From Fulvivirga ulvae (GTDB lineage Bacteria > Bacteroidota > Bacteroidia > Cytophagales > Cyclobacteriaceae), in the NCBI RefSeq assembly GCF_021389975.1, contig NZ_CP089981.1:1947501-2011500 (forward strand): 64,000 nucleotides of DNA, written 5' to 3'. The notes beneath the pieces are model-generated. The model was not told the origin of the DNA. It searched no databases and worked only from the letters and a program-made list of their open reading frames with translations. Below, piece by piece: positions 7,805-16,326 of this stretch (its first letter is position 1; each line of letters starts with the position of its first letter). Made by a program: the position numbers and the translations under genes.

Positions 7805-8764
7805 ATGTTGGTTTATATCTTATTTGTTGTTGGCTTTATTTTCTTAATAAAAGGAGCAGACCTTCTCGTAGAGGGTGCATCCTCAATAGGTAAGAAATTC
7901 AATGTCTCCAGTATAGTAATAGGCTTGACTATCGTATCGTTTGGTACTTCGCTGCCCGAATTGTTGGTTAACCTGATAGCGAGCTACAGAGATACTCCCG
8001 ATATAGGTGTTGGGAACGTGCTTGGAAGTAATATTGCTAACATTCTGCTTATCTTGGGGATTTCTGCATTAATTAACCCGCTACCTATTACAAAAAACAC
8101 TTATTTTATTGAAGTCCCTTTTTCGCTTACCGCTACACTGCTGGTGGGCTTTCTTGCTAATGCCTCACTATTTGGGAAGTCTAATGATTATGTGATCAGC
8201 CAGTACGACGGCGTTATTCTGTTATTTTTCTTTGTGTTGTTCATGGGCTATGTTTATATCGTATCCAAGCAGAAGAAGTCAGAGTTCTCTACGGAAGAGT
8301 TTAAGGAAATGGCACTGGGTAAATCCGTGGGGCTGATTGTTGTAGGTATGGCAGGTCTGTTCTTTGGTGGTCGTTGGGTTGTTGATGGTGCGATAGAGCT
8401 TGCAAGGGGTTTTGGAATGAGCGAGGCCTTTATCGGACTGACCATAATAGCTGTAGGAACCTCTTTACCAGAATTGGTAACTTCAGCAGTGGCAGCCTTT
8501 AAAAAAGATACCGATATTGCAGTAGGAAATGTGGTGGGCTCAAATATATTTAACCTGCTTTGGATACTTGGTTTAAGTGCAGCAATTAAACCCATTCCTT
8601 ATGATGTTATTAGTAATTCGGATGTATTTATGATTATAGCATCAAGTACAGCGCTGATTTTGGCAGTTGTAGTGGGTAAAAGGCCGGTGATCAGCCGGTG
8701 GGAGGGTTTCTTCTTTCTGATTGCTTATTTCTGGTACATAACTTTCCTGATAGAGAGAGGGTAG
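7805..8764 (+). CDS. CaCA-family calcium/sodium antiporter (YrbG-like)
   Basis: A 319-residue exchanger with the two inverted alpha-repeats of the Ca2+/cation antiporter superfamily: GTSLPELLVNL..VGNVLGSNIANI in the first half and GTSLPELVTSA..VGNVVGSNIFNL in the second. Both carry the ion-binding Glu of the GTSLPE motif. Ten hydrophobic segments fit YrbG/NCX topology in the inner membrane. ATG at 7805 is chosen because it opens directly into the first transmembrane segment. It is convergent with the PorP/SprF gene. Confidence 0.92.
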   Translation: MLVYILFVVGFIFLIKGADLLVEGASSIGKKFNVSSIVIGLTIVSFGTSLPELLVNLIASYRDTPDIGVGNVLGSNIANILLILGISALINPLPITKNTYFIEVPFSLTATLLVGFLANASLFGKSNDYVISQYDGVILLFFFVLFMGYVYIVSKQKKSEFSTEEFKEMALGKSVGLIVVGMAGLFFGGRWVVDGAIELARGFGMSEAFIGLTIIAVGTSLPELVTSAVAAFKKDTDIAVGNVVGSNIFNLLWILGLSAAIKPIPYDVISNSDVFMIIASSTALILAVVVGKRPVISRWEGFFFLIAYFWYITFLIERG

Positions 8765-8836
8765 GTCTGGCGTCAAACAAGCATTATTATTACCTCAGTG
8801 GTTGTGAGGGCCTTATCGCGCGGCTCACGGTCACGC

Positions 8837-10009
8837 CTATCTGTTGCCTCTGCGTTTTTTATAGCGGTGTTTGTTTTTCTTACGGTTAGCTTTAACCTTC
8901 TTTACTTTCTTTGTGTGTAGCTTTTTGCTACTATTCATGCGGTAATTGGGCGCTTTGAGGTAGTTTTTCCTCAGCCTCTTTTTAAGCTTTTTTGAGGAGG
9001 TATTGGCCTTATTTCTGGCGAGTGAAGACGTTCTGGTCAGGGTCTTTCGTCTAAAGGCAAGGGAGCTATTCATTATTTCCCGTGAGTTCTTCTGGTTGCG
9101 GTGATAGTTTTGGTCTCTGAAGTCAATTCTCAGGGTTATCTCGCTGCTGCTCCCGAGGTTGGACCTGTACTGGTTACTGAATGTCTCATATGTATACCCA
9201 ATAACTATACGTTTTTTGATTCTTAATGCTGCAGTGGCGTTGAGCTGTGGAGCGGTGTTCGAAACCAGGCTTGAGCGGTAGCCCCCACCTAAGGTGATCA
9301 TATTGTTAAAGGTGTAATAAAGACCTATATCATACTGATTAGACTCCGTTGAAAGCTGACGGAAAGTGATGATAGGTTCCAGCAGGTCACGAGCTCCTGC
9401 AACGGGAAGCTTGAAATTAATATAACTGCTGTAAAATGGGGATAGCTGATTAGATTCATCAGATAGACCGAGACCCGTACTTATGCGGTTGGCAGCGCCA
9501 CCGAACACAAAATATTTTGTTTTTAAGTTAAGCCCAAAAGAAAAATCCAGGCTGCTTTTGTTAAAATCATTGCCAAATAGTAATTGATCAGAAGTATTGA
9601 TCACATCTAACCTTGCAGTGCTTACCTTTAGGTTGTTATACTCAGCAGAAACTCCCATCGACAGTGTAGTTTCATCAGTAAAATTGAGATGGTAGGCAAA
9701 AGCTCCGGTTACAGCAAGTCGATCATAAATGCCGATCTTTTCGCTAAAAACCGTGGCGCCAACACCAAATTTATGATAAGCAAAAGGAGTGTGAAAGCTA
9801 AGCATGTTAGTTGTAGGTGCATCATCAATACCCGACCAGAATTTCCGGTGAGATAGTGTGAGCGAACCAAATTCGCTACCCGCAGCCGCAGGATTGTATA
9901 AGAGTGAATTGGTCAGTTTCTGGCTATACAACGGCAGATCCTGTGCATTTGCCGTGAAACAAAAGCTCAGTTGAATAAATAAAAAGAGATAAAGTAGACG
10001 TCTCAACAA
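8837..10009 (-). CDS. PorP/SprF-family type IX secretion outer-membrane protein with a basic C-terminal tail
   Basis: Signal peptide (cleavage after TANA), then QDLPLYSQKLTNSLLYNPAAAGSE, the N-terminal signature of PorP/SprF proteins, and alternating barrel-like strands to about residue 300. PorP/SprF proteins dock type-B T9SS cargo at the outer membrane; here the gene follows its probable cargo with a 1-nt gap. The start is TTG because no ATG exists between the upstream stop and the signal peptide. Unusually, residues 313-390 are a tail with 32 Lys/Arg and no Asp/Glu, absent from typical family members. No frameshift is needed to read it. Confidence 0.9.
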   Translation of the reverse strand: MLRRLLYLFLFIQLSFCFTANAQDLPLYSQKLTNSLLYNPAAAGSEFGSLTLSHRKFWSGIDDAPTTNMLSFHTPFAYHKFGVGATVFSEKIGIYDRLAVTGAFAYHLNFTDETTLSMGVSAEYNNLKVSTARLDVINTSDQLLFGNDFNKSSLDFSFGLNLKTKYFVFGGAANRISTGLGLSDESNQLSPFYSSYINFKLPVAGARDLLEPIITFRQLSTESNQYDIGLYYTFNNMITLGGGYRSSLVSNTAPQLNATAALRIKKRIVIGYTYETFSNQYRSNLGSSSEITLRIDFRDQNYHRNQKNSREIMNSSLAFRRKTLTRTSSLARNKANTSSKKLKKRLRKNYLKAPNYRMNSSKKLHTKKVKKVKANRKKNKHRYKKRRGNR

Positions 10010-10010
10010 A

Positions 10011-13000
10011 TTATTCAGTTTTTCCTTTTACTACAGTTACTGTTCGGGTTACCACTTTACTTTCGGCGTTATCCCCATCTTGTATTTGGACTATGCACAG
10101 ATAGTTACCCGCTGGGATAGTGCTTCCCTGAATGTTCAGGTCCCAGTCGTTCTTGTAACCTTCGAGTTTTATCACCTCAACACCATACCTGTCCAGTAAT
10201 GTCACGACATTGTTGGGGAAGTTTTCAATGTTCTCGATGTATAAAATATCATTTGCACCATCACCATTAGGTGTAATGGCATTTTTAATGTCACCAACGC
10301 TTATTGGTTCAAGCCCGGTAACAGTTATATCAATTTCACTTATGCCCTTGCACCCATTGCTACTCGTCATTTCAAGGCTTACGGTAACCGTACCGGGTGA
10401 AGTATAAATGTGGCTTGGATCATTTTCAGCGGATGTTTCACCATCACCAAAATTCCATAGAAGCTCGGTAATATCCGATGTGCTCTGAAGACTAAACTGC
10501 GTGGTGCGATTACTTACTATTTTAGATTCTGTAATAATATTGGCCTCTGGAACGGGTTGTACGCTTACATTCAGGACATTTGAGATGGGGCTGCTTCCAC
10601 AAATGTTCTTGCCAAGCACCTGAACAGCCCCGTCCTGAGCATTAACAAGGTTTACTGTTATCGACGGCTCCGTGGTTTCCACCGACCCGGATACAGGCTC
10701 AAACCCTTCAGGTAAGCTCCATATGTATGAATTAGCGTTAATTATGCGAGATACTGTGAAGGTTACACTCTGATCATTTTGACAGAAACTGTTACGGCCC
10801 GATGATGACTCAATAATGCCCACTCCCGTTGGTATGGCAGTTCTAGTAATAGCAATTGTTGCACTTGAAGCCGGGCAACCTCCATTGGAAATAGTCCATT
10901 GGAAAAAGTTCTCACCAAACTGCAAACCTGTAACACTTGATTGTGGGTTAGCAGGATTCGTAATAATACCCGAACCACTGATAAGTGTCCATTGCCCGGT
11001 ACCCACTGCGGGAGCGTTTCCTCCCAGGTTGGTAAACTGACTATCGCATATCTCAGCATTGCTACCAGCCTGTGCTTGTGTTGGTTGTTGATCAACCTGT
11101 ATGGTGACAGGTGTGTTATTTATACTTTGTGAGGCGCAGCTATTTGCATCCACAACAGAATTGATAGTATACATCGTGGTGCTTGCAGGGGTTACCAAAA
11201 TGGGGTTGCCGCTAAAGCTTATGGTTCCAACATTCTGAATATCTACCACGTAGGGAGGTGTTCCCCCTGATATATTCAAAGTAAGCTGAGCACTACTTCC
11301 TGCGCAAATGGTTGAGCCTCCGGTCAGGGCTGCAGAAGATGGAGGTGTATTTACACTTATCACGGCAGAGCCGTTCATGGTTCCGGTACAGTTAGTCACC
11401 GGGTGCACCGCTTCAATAGTGTATGTGCCTGCAATTGATTGCGGTGTAAAGCTGAGAACGGAACCATTACCAGCTAATGTCTGCACGGTTGTTGATCCAT
11501 TGCGTAGCAATATATAGTTAAAACCAGTTTGAGAACTGCTTAAGCCCATACCTGCACTCTCGCCCGAACAAATATTCCCTCCCCCTGAAACCGTAAAAGT
11601 CTGAGGTAGAGGATTGACGAGAACCATAATAGTTGTAACTGGCCCTTCACAGTTTAAGCCCGAACCAACTGCAGTGATGTCATACTCAACATTTAAAGGC
11701 GTTGATGTGGTGTTGATATAGCTGTCGCTGGAAATAGCAGCATTATTATAACCCGAGGCAACTGTTGCATTTCCTGCATTGGCAGTTAAGCCAGACGGCA
11801 CTCTGATGGCTTTAATGCTGTAAGTGCTAACAGGACCAGGAGTTGCGCTAAGGGTTATTCCCGTTGGAGCATTGCTGCATATGCTGGCAGATGTAGAAGC
11901 AACAGTTGGTGGAGCTACCATGTTAACAGTTACAGTGCTTGTAACTAAAGTACAGGCTCCAGCGCCATCAGGGTCTTCAGCTACCAGCTCAAGGGAGACA
12001 GTGGACCCTGCATCTCCCGGGCCGGGTTGGTAAGTATCGGTAATGGAAGGACCTGGGAAGGAAGACCCTGTAGTACCATTGCTGCTCGTAAATGAACCAG
12101 CTCCGCCGGATACTCTCCAGTGTCCTGAAGTGGCAGCACCCCCGATCACGCCGGTAACGTCAAAGTTGCGATTGGCGCACACCGAAAAGTTGGTCCCTGC
12201 ATCTGCGGTCGCGGCTTCACCAAAAGTGATCTGTACAGTACTGATATTCGATGAACAAATGCCAGAGGAGATTTCCCATTGCAACTCATAAGTGCCATAT
12301 ACTTCAGGACTATTAAGAGTTACGTTTGATGCATGTGAATTAACATCGCTAAAAGATATACCTGCAGAACCTGACGGCATACTCACTACTGACCAGGTGC
12401 CGGAGCCAATAATAGGGGCGTTGGCGTTGAGCGTGTAGCTGGTGCCACATACGGAACCCGGGCTGCCTGCATTGGATGAAGAAGGAAAAGGATCGACCGT
12501 TAAGTTTACAATGCTGGATACCACGGAGCAATTTCCACTTTCAGTGACAACACACCGAAAGCGGTGTCCGTCCAATCCGCCGGGGTTGTTTACATTTAAT
12601 TGATTAGTTGTGGTGCCTGAAAACTGAGAGCCATTGGTAACATTGTTAAAAGGTCCGCCGGCGCCATCATCTTTTTGCCACTGGTAGGTGACTGTCGTTC
12701 CTGTTGCAGTAACTACAAAATCCACAGGCACGTTGGAGCAGGTAACTTTGCTAACAGGTTGAAGACCAATAGCTGGTGGAGAGCACATGTTTATGGAGAA
12801 AATGTTGGCTAGGCTGGCAGGAACAATGACATTACCGGCCAGGTCTTCTGCTAATGATACTGCTACATCTATATCAACTAATTCTTGATTTACGTCCTGT
12901 ACGTCATAGGTCGCATCGTAGGTGGTATTGTCTAACCAGCTGCCATTGTTGAACGTCAGCGTTGCGGCTGGATCTTCGATTGGGAAACTTACGAGAGGGT

Positions 13001-14711
13001 TAACTGATGTATTCATGGCTTCATTAAACCTTACTGTCAGCGTGAAGCCGGATGTTCCCGTTTCAGCATCAGTAATAAGGGTTACAGAAGGGCTTACACT
13101 CGTAACCAATGGCAGTATCCCGTCAACTGCAATATTTTTATTTGTACCCAAAGAGCCGGTGGAGCCTGGTGAGGGAAGAGTCAATATGGCAATAGCATTG
13201 TCTGCCGCAGCATTGATTGTTCCTCCGTTTAGTTCTAAGGCTGTGGCGCTGGTGTACTCCAAATCACTGCTAATGTCACCTGCTTGTACGGTATATTGGA
13301 ACTGAAGTGTTGTTGTACCCGAACCTCCACTATAGGTGGCATACCGATCTGTAGCTCCTGTTTCCAGTAGTATCCTGGGGGAACCTGTAACATTTACATT
13401 CTGATCAAAACTTACTTCGACAGTCATTGTGGTTCCTAACGGATAACTTCCGTCAGTTAATGCTGAGGTCACATCTTGTACGGATGGTGGAGCCAGCGTG
13501 TTTGTGGACGCAGTAATACCGGGAGTGCGGTAGCATGCCCCGAAAGTGTTGAGGCTATAGATCGCAAAATGGTAACTGGTGGATGGAACAAGATTCGTGA
13601 TAGTTACTGCATTACCGGTACCTCGATAAACTACGAAATTGCCAAGTCCCAGTGGGTCTCCTGAGCCGAAAGTAGTGCTGGCCGGGTGTAAAATACCGTC
13701 TTTAGGCGCACTATTTACTGCACTGCCCTGCTTGGCGACTACCAATACCTCATTTCCATTTCCATTGGTCCAGGAGAGGTCTATGGATGAGGAGCTATTA
13801 CTAACAGCTACAGGTGATGATGCCTGGATAGTCGGGTCTGAGCAGCCGCTTAGCGAAATGTCGGTAGCGCCTGTTAGGCCTGCCAGAATAGTAAAAAGGT
13901 TTGAACCATCACTATTGGCTGTCTTCAAGGTTGTACCATCCAGTATAATAAGTCGGCCATCCGGGTGTACAGCTATAGCCTTAATGTCGGTTAATCCGGA
14001 ACTTATTTTAGTATAGGTGCCGCTACCATTGTCCATATCCGCAGCCATGATCCTGTCAGTTGTGGGGTTCTCGTAGATGATTTCTCGTGCACCGAAATCA
14101 AAATCAAATGATTCACCTGCTCCGGAAGGAATAATAGTTGCCAAAGTCCCGCCGAAAGTTCCTGTTCGGTAAATGACCCCGTCAAATTCATTGGATACAT
14201 AGACGTACTCTCCATCAGTGTCCACATTGATATCATGAAAAATGTCGCCGCTGTATGACCCTATATTGAGTGTGGACGGGTTTTGACAACAATCCTGATC
14301 TGTATAGTTACTATACTCGATTGACCCGGGGTCGCTGTCAACAAACGCATTAATATAGATCGTCGCATCCCCAGGGTGATGATCCATATTAAAACCGGCG
14401 GTCATGGCGGGCCAGCTATAAATGAGTGTAGGAGTGGTAAAACTTGAAAGCGGGATTCTGTACAAATCGCCCTGACCGGGTAAAGTGAGAAAAAATGCTA
14501 TGTTGCTGGAGTGGTCAACAGAGATTTTATGAGGTTGATCAGGATGCGTAAAATGAGTCTGTAACAAGGACCCGTCAAGGTTTGCACTTCTGATATTGTT
14601 TCCCTGAGTCCAGTAAATTCTTTGTCCTATAGACTCGGTATTAGCCAAAGTAGTAGCGAACAGTAAGCCCAGAAGGAGTCGTTTTAAAGCCAACGGTATT
14701 ATTTTTTTCAT
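10011..14711 (-). CDS. Large secreted multidomain protein with T9SS type-B (CHU_C) sorting domain
   Basis: A 1566-residue modular surface or secreted protein. In order: signal peptide (cleaved near residue 28); a YWTD/NHL-like propeller (RIYWTQGNNIRSANLDGS... to about residue 290); an FN3-like domain; cadherin/Ig-like segments (QDVTSALTDGSYPLGTTMTVEV, SPSVTLITDAETGTSGFTLTV); repeated Ig/PKD-like modules; a clear PKD domain (LLWNFGDGETSAENDPSHIY); and a C-terminal CHU_C domain (ITPNGDGANDILYIENIE...). The last directs export by T9SS through a PorP/SprF partner, encoded next door. Its ligand is unknown; adhesion is a reasonable guess. Many Cys in the Ig modules are consistent with an extracellular location. 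Confidence 0.9.
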   Translation of the reverse strand: MKKIIPLALKRLLLGLLFATTLANTESIGQRIYWTQGNNIRSANLDGSLLQTHFTHPDQPHKISVDHSSNIAFFLTLPGQGDLYRIPLSSFTTPTLIYSWPAMTAGFNMDHHPGDATIYINAFVDSDPGSIEYSNYTDQDCCQNPSTLNIGSYSGDIFHDINVDTDGEYVYVSNEFDGVIYRTGTFGGTLATIIPSGAGESFDFDFGAREIIYENPTTDRIMAADMDNGSGTYTKISSGLTDIKAIAVHPDGRLIILDGTTLKTANSDGSNLFTILAGLTGATDISLSGCSDPTIQASSPVAVSNSSSSIDLSWTNGNGNEVLVVAKQGSAVNSAPKDGILHPASTTFGSGDPLGLGNFVVYRGTGNAVTITNLVPSTSYHFAIYSLNTFGACYRTPGITASTNTLAPPSVQDVTSALTDGSYPLGTTMTVEVSFDQNVNVTGSPRILLETGATDRYATYSGGSGTTTLQFQYTVQAGDISSDLEYTSATALELNGGTINAAADNAIAILTLPSPGSTGSLGTNKNIAVDGILPLVTSVSPSVTLITDAETGTSGFTLTVRFNEAMNTSVNPLVSFPIEDPAATLTFNNGSWLDNTTYDATYDVQDVNQELVDIDVAVSLAEDLAGNVIVPASLANIFSINMCSPPAIGLQPVSKVTCSNVPVDFVVTATGTTVTYQWQKDDGAGGPFNNVTNGSQFSGTTTNQLNVNNPGGLDGHRFRCVVTESGNCSVVSSIVNLTVDPFPSSSNAGSPGSVCGTSYTLNANAPIIGSGTWSVVSMPSGSAGISFSDVNSHASNVTLNSPEVYGTYELQWEISSGICSSNISTVQITFGEAATADAGTNFSVCANRNFDVTGVIGGAATSGHWRVSGGAGSFTSSNGTTGSSFPGPSITDTYQPGPGDAGSTVSLELVAEDPDGAGACTLVTSTVTVNMVAPPTVASTSASICSNAPTGITLSATPGPVSTYSIKAIRVPSGLTANAGNATVASGYNNAAISSDSYINTTSTPLNVEYDITAVGSGLNCEGPVTTIMVLVNPLPQTFTVSGGGNICSGESAGMGLSSSQTGFNYILLRNGSTTVQTLAGNGSVLSFTPQSIAGTYTIEAVHPVTNCTGTMNGSAVISVNTPPSSAALTGGSTICAGSSAQLTLNISGGTPPYVVDIQNVGTISFSGNPILVTPASTTMYTINSVVDANSCASQSINNTPVTIQVDQQPTQAQAGSNAEICDSQFTNLGGNAPAVGTGQWTLISGSGIITNPANPQSSVTGLQFGENFFQWTISNGGCPASSATIAITRTAIPTGVGIIESSSGRNSFCQNDQSVTFTVSRIINANSYIWSLPEGFEPVSGSVETTEPSITVNLVNAQDGAVQVLGKNICGSSPISNVLNVSVQPVPEANIITESKIVSNRTTQFSLQSTSDITELLWNFGDGETSAENDPSHIYTSPGTVTVSLEMTSSNGCKGISEIDITVTGLEPISVGDIKNAITPNGDGANDILYIENIENFPNNVVTLLDRYGVEVIKLEGYKNDWDLNIQGSTIPAGNYLCIVQIQDGDNAESKVVTRTVTVVKGKTE

Positions 14712-14787
14712 CGCAATTCGGCTTGAATATAATAAAAGAGAATATTATTTTATATGAAAATTAGTTGTTTAGTAACCTGTAGGAACA

Positions 14788-14815
14788 GAAGGGGTGTTTT
14801 TCCCCTTTCTTTTTA
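14788..14815 (+). terminator. Terminator-like hairpin with no matching plus-strand gene
   Basis: AAGGGG (14789-14794) pairs with CCCCTT (14802-14807) and is followed by TCTTTTT on the plus strand. Both neighbouring genes are on the minus strand, so nothing known ends here. It may end an antisense or small RNA from the 5' region of the T9SS cargo gene. Confidence 0.35.
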
Positions 14816-14890
14816 ATATGAGGAATGCGCAGACAAACGTCCAATTAATGATTATAAATACAGGTTTTTATAAAGAAGGGCAAAAATTTG

Positions 14891-14935
14891 AGCATCCCAG
14901 GCCTGATCGGTTGAATCAGGTATGTCTGAGATGCT
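14891..14935 (-). terminator. Hairpin terminator of the VOC/DUF1761 operon
   Basis: Imperfect long hairpin: AGCATC (14891) pairs with GATGCT (14930-14935), with an inner CCTGAT/ATCAGG stem. On the minus strand it is followed by CAAATTTTTG. It lies 19 bp past the stop of the last DUF1761 gene. Confidence 0.5.
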
Positions 14936-14953
14936 TAATCAGGATTGAAATGG

Positions 14954-15352
14954 CTATTTCCAGGCAGTAAGTATCACGCCCATGAGTGTGAAGCTTACAA
15001 CAAAATAAAAGCTATCGATAAACCAAAGCTTAAGGGTTGCTCTTGAAAAAAGGTAATTTACACCCATGGCCATAGCTACCCACCCAAAGCCGGTCAAAAA
15101 TCCATAAAGTGCCCCTTCGCTTATACTTAAGCCTCCTAAAAAGAATGCCAGGTTGATAGACATGATGAGCTCCAGGACAAAAGCGGTCCCGTAGATTTTC
15201 CCCATGTTGGCGTTTTTCAGGTCTTCTTCCGTAAAACCATTTTCTTTCATCCAGCTTTTGCCAAATATGGGGCCGTACCATATGGCACCGATAAAGAATG
15301 TTGATAAGGTGGCCACTACTACGGCCAGCCAGTTAATTGATACTTCTTCCAT
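14954..15352 (-). CDS. DUF1761 membrane protein (copy 2)
   Basis: A 132-residue, four-helix inner-membrane protein. The start MEEVSINWLAVVVATLSTF is preferred over an upstream frame extension because it fits the family and leaves a 10-nt gap after the preceding gene. IGAIWYGPIFGKSWMKENG is the DUF1761 signature. Third gene of a VOC-DUF1761-DUF1761 operon. It is diverged from its neighbour copy but shares the W..L....F....YGPIFG layout. Function unknown. Confidence 0.8.
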   Translation of the reverse strand: MEEVSINWLAVVVATLSTFFIGAIWYGPIFGKSWMKENGFTEEDLKNANMGKIYGTAFVLELIMSINLAFFLGGLSISEGALYGFLTGFGWVAMAMGVNYLFSRATLKLWFIDSFYFVVSFTLMGVILTAWK

Positions 15353-15362
15353 TGTTTTATAG

Positions 15363-15791
15363 TTATTGTTCCGAATATTTTTTCCAACTGCCAAGCAGGA
15401 TACCGGCTATTTCATATTTAACCAGCACCACACTTTCATCAATAAGGGTGAGCTCGAATGATCGTACAGAAAAATAATTTTGGGTGGTTATCTCCAAAAA
15501 GATAAATGCAAGCCATACAAGCAGTGATATTTTTAAGCCTTCAACCGCCGATGTTACATGCATTCGTTTAAACAACCAGGCCAGCATGTACGCTTCTGCC
15601 AGCGATGAGATGAAGGATAGGCTTAGACCTATTCCCATATCTACCTTTGAAAAATCTGCTTCTGTGAGCTCATTGAGCTCTACCCAGCGGATACCAAAGA
15701 ATACTTCGGAGTAAATTAACGGTGCTACTGCCTGTGCCAACAATGCGGCCACCCAAACTGCTACGTGATTGATCCTTAGTGTTGTGCCCAT
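15363..15791 (-). CDS. DUF1761 membrane protein (copy 1)
   Basis: A 142-residue, four-helix membrane protein paralogous to the next gene: INHVAVWVAALLAQAVAPLIYSEVFFGIRWVELNELTEADF aligns with the DUF1761 N-terminal half. ATG 15791 is chosen because it begins 1 nt after the VOC stop codon, whereas longer starts would overlap VOC by more than 10 codons. The tandem suggests gene duplication and possibly a heteromeric membrane protein. Function unknown. Confidence 0.75.
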   Translation of the reverse strand: MGTTLRINHVAVWVAALLAQAVAPLIYSEVFFGIRWVELNELTEADFSKVDMGIGLSLSFISSLAEAYMLAWLFKRMHVTSAVEGLKISLLVWLAFIFLEITTQNYFSVRSFELTLIDESVVLVKYEIAGILLGSWKKYSEQ

Positions 15792-15792
15792 A

Positions 15793-16158
15793 TTATTTCG
15801 CATTAGCGTCAGGTTGCATAACCCCACTGATGTAGCCACTGGGGTCTTTGAAATAAGCCAGCCAACCCACTGTAGGTACAGCCATCTTGGGTACTACTAT
15901 TTGCCCCTTATTTTTCTTAATTGCCTCAATAGCTTTCTCCAGGTTGGCCACTTCTATGGTGTTTACCACCGGCTGTTCCGGATCACGTCGCCTCATTATA
16001 GCTCCGTTAATGCCGGGCTCATCATCTTCACCTGTTTTCACAAGCCAGTATTCTTCATCGCCCCATCTGCTCACTTCCCAGTTAAACACGTTTTTGTAAA
16101 AACTGATTGAAACCTCCGGATCTGCCGAGGGTATTTCAAAATGTATTATTCGTCCCAT
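15793..16158 (-). CDS. VOC-superfamily (glyoxalase-like) protein
   Basis: A 121-residue single VOC domain: MGRIIHFEIPSADPEVSISFYKNVFNWEV, then VPTVGWLAYFKDPSGYISGVMQ, with the paired beta-alpha-beta-beta-beta modules. The family covers glyoxalases, dioxygenases and antibiotic-binding proteins. This DUF3341-like or 27-kDa-antigen-like type has no fixed substrate. It is the first gene of an operon with two DUF1761 membrane proteins and is divergent from a LytS kinase. Confidence 0.88.
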   Translation of the reverse strand: MGRIIHFEIPSADPEVSISFYKNVFNWEVSRWGDEEYWLVKTGEDDEPGINGAIMRRRDPEQPVVNTIEVANLEKAIEAIKKNKGQIVVPKMAVPTVGWLAYFKDPSGYISGVMQPDANAK

Positions 16159-16242
16159 TTTAGTATTTTGTTAAATGATCAGAAATTGACTCCAATTAGA
16201 CCTTTCAGTGCGAACTGATTATTGAAAGTAGTATTTTTAAAC

Positions 16243-16326
16243 ATGGCAAACCGGCCGGAAAAACCGAAGCGGAAAAACCGGGGAGTGGAAAGGAAAACTT
16301 TTGAGTTAAAACCCTTTGGAAAATAA
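16243..16326 (+). CDS. 27-codon basic leader ORF overlapping the LytS kinase start
   Basis: ATG 16243 opens a 27-residue frame (MANRPEKPKRKNRGVERK...) whose TAA (16324-16326) lies inside the first codons of the kinase gene, which itself begins at TTG 16316 in another frame. Eleven of 27 residues are Lys/Arg. It contains the tandem CGGAAAAACCG repeat (16256 and 16270). It may be a translational-coupling leader peptide for a TTG-initiated gene. No homology is recognised. Confidence 0.3.
   Translation: MANRPEKPKRKNRGVERKTFELKPFGK

Noticed and set aside
10210..14236. Many 60-130-codon frames opposite or within the T9SS cargo gene
   Set aside because: They are shadows of a repetitive Ser/Thr/Gly-rich coding sequence with low stop-codon frequency on the other strand.
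16256..16280. Tandem CGGAAAAACCG repeat as a possible operator
   Set aside because: The 14-bp period and its place inside a Lys/Arg-rich leader frame are explained just as well by repeated codons.
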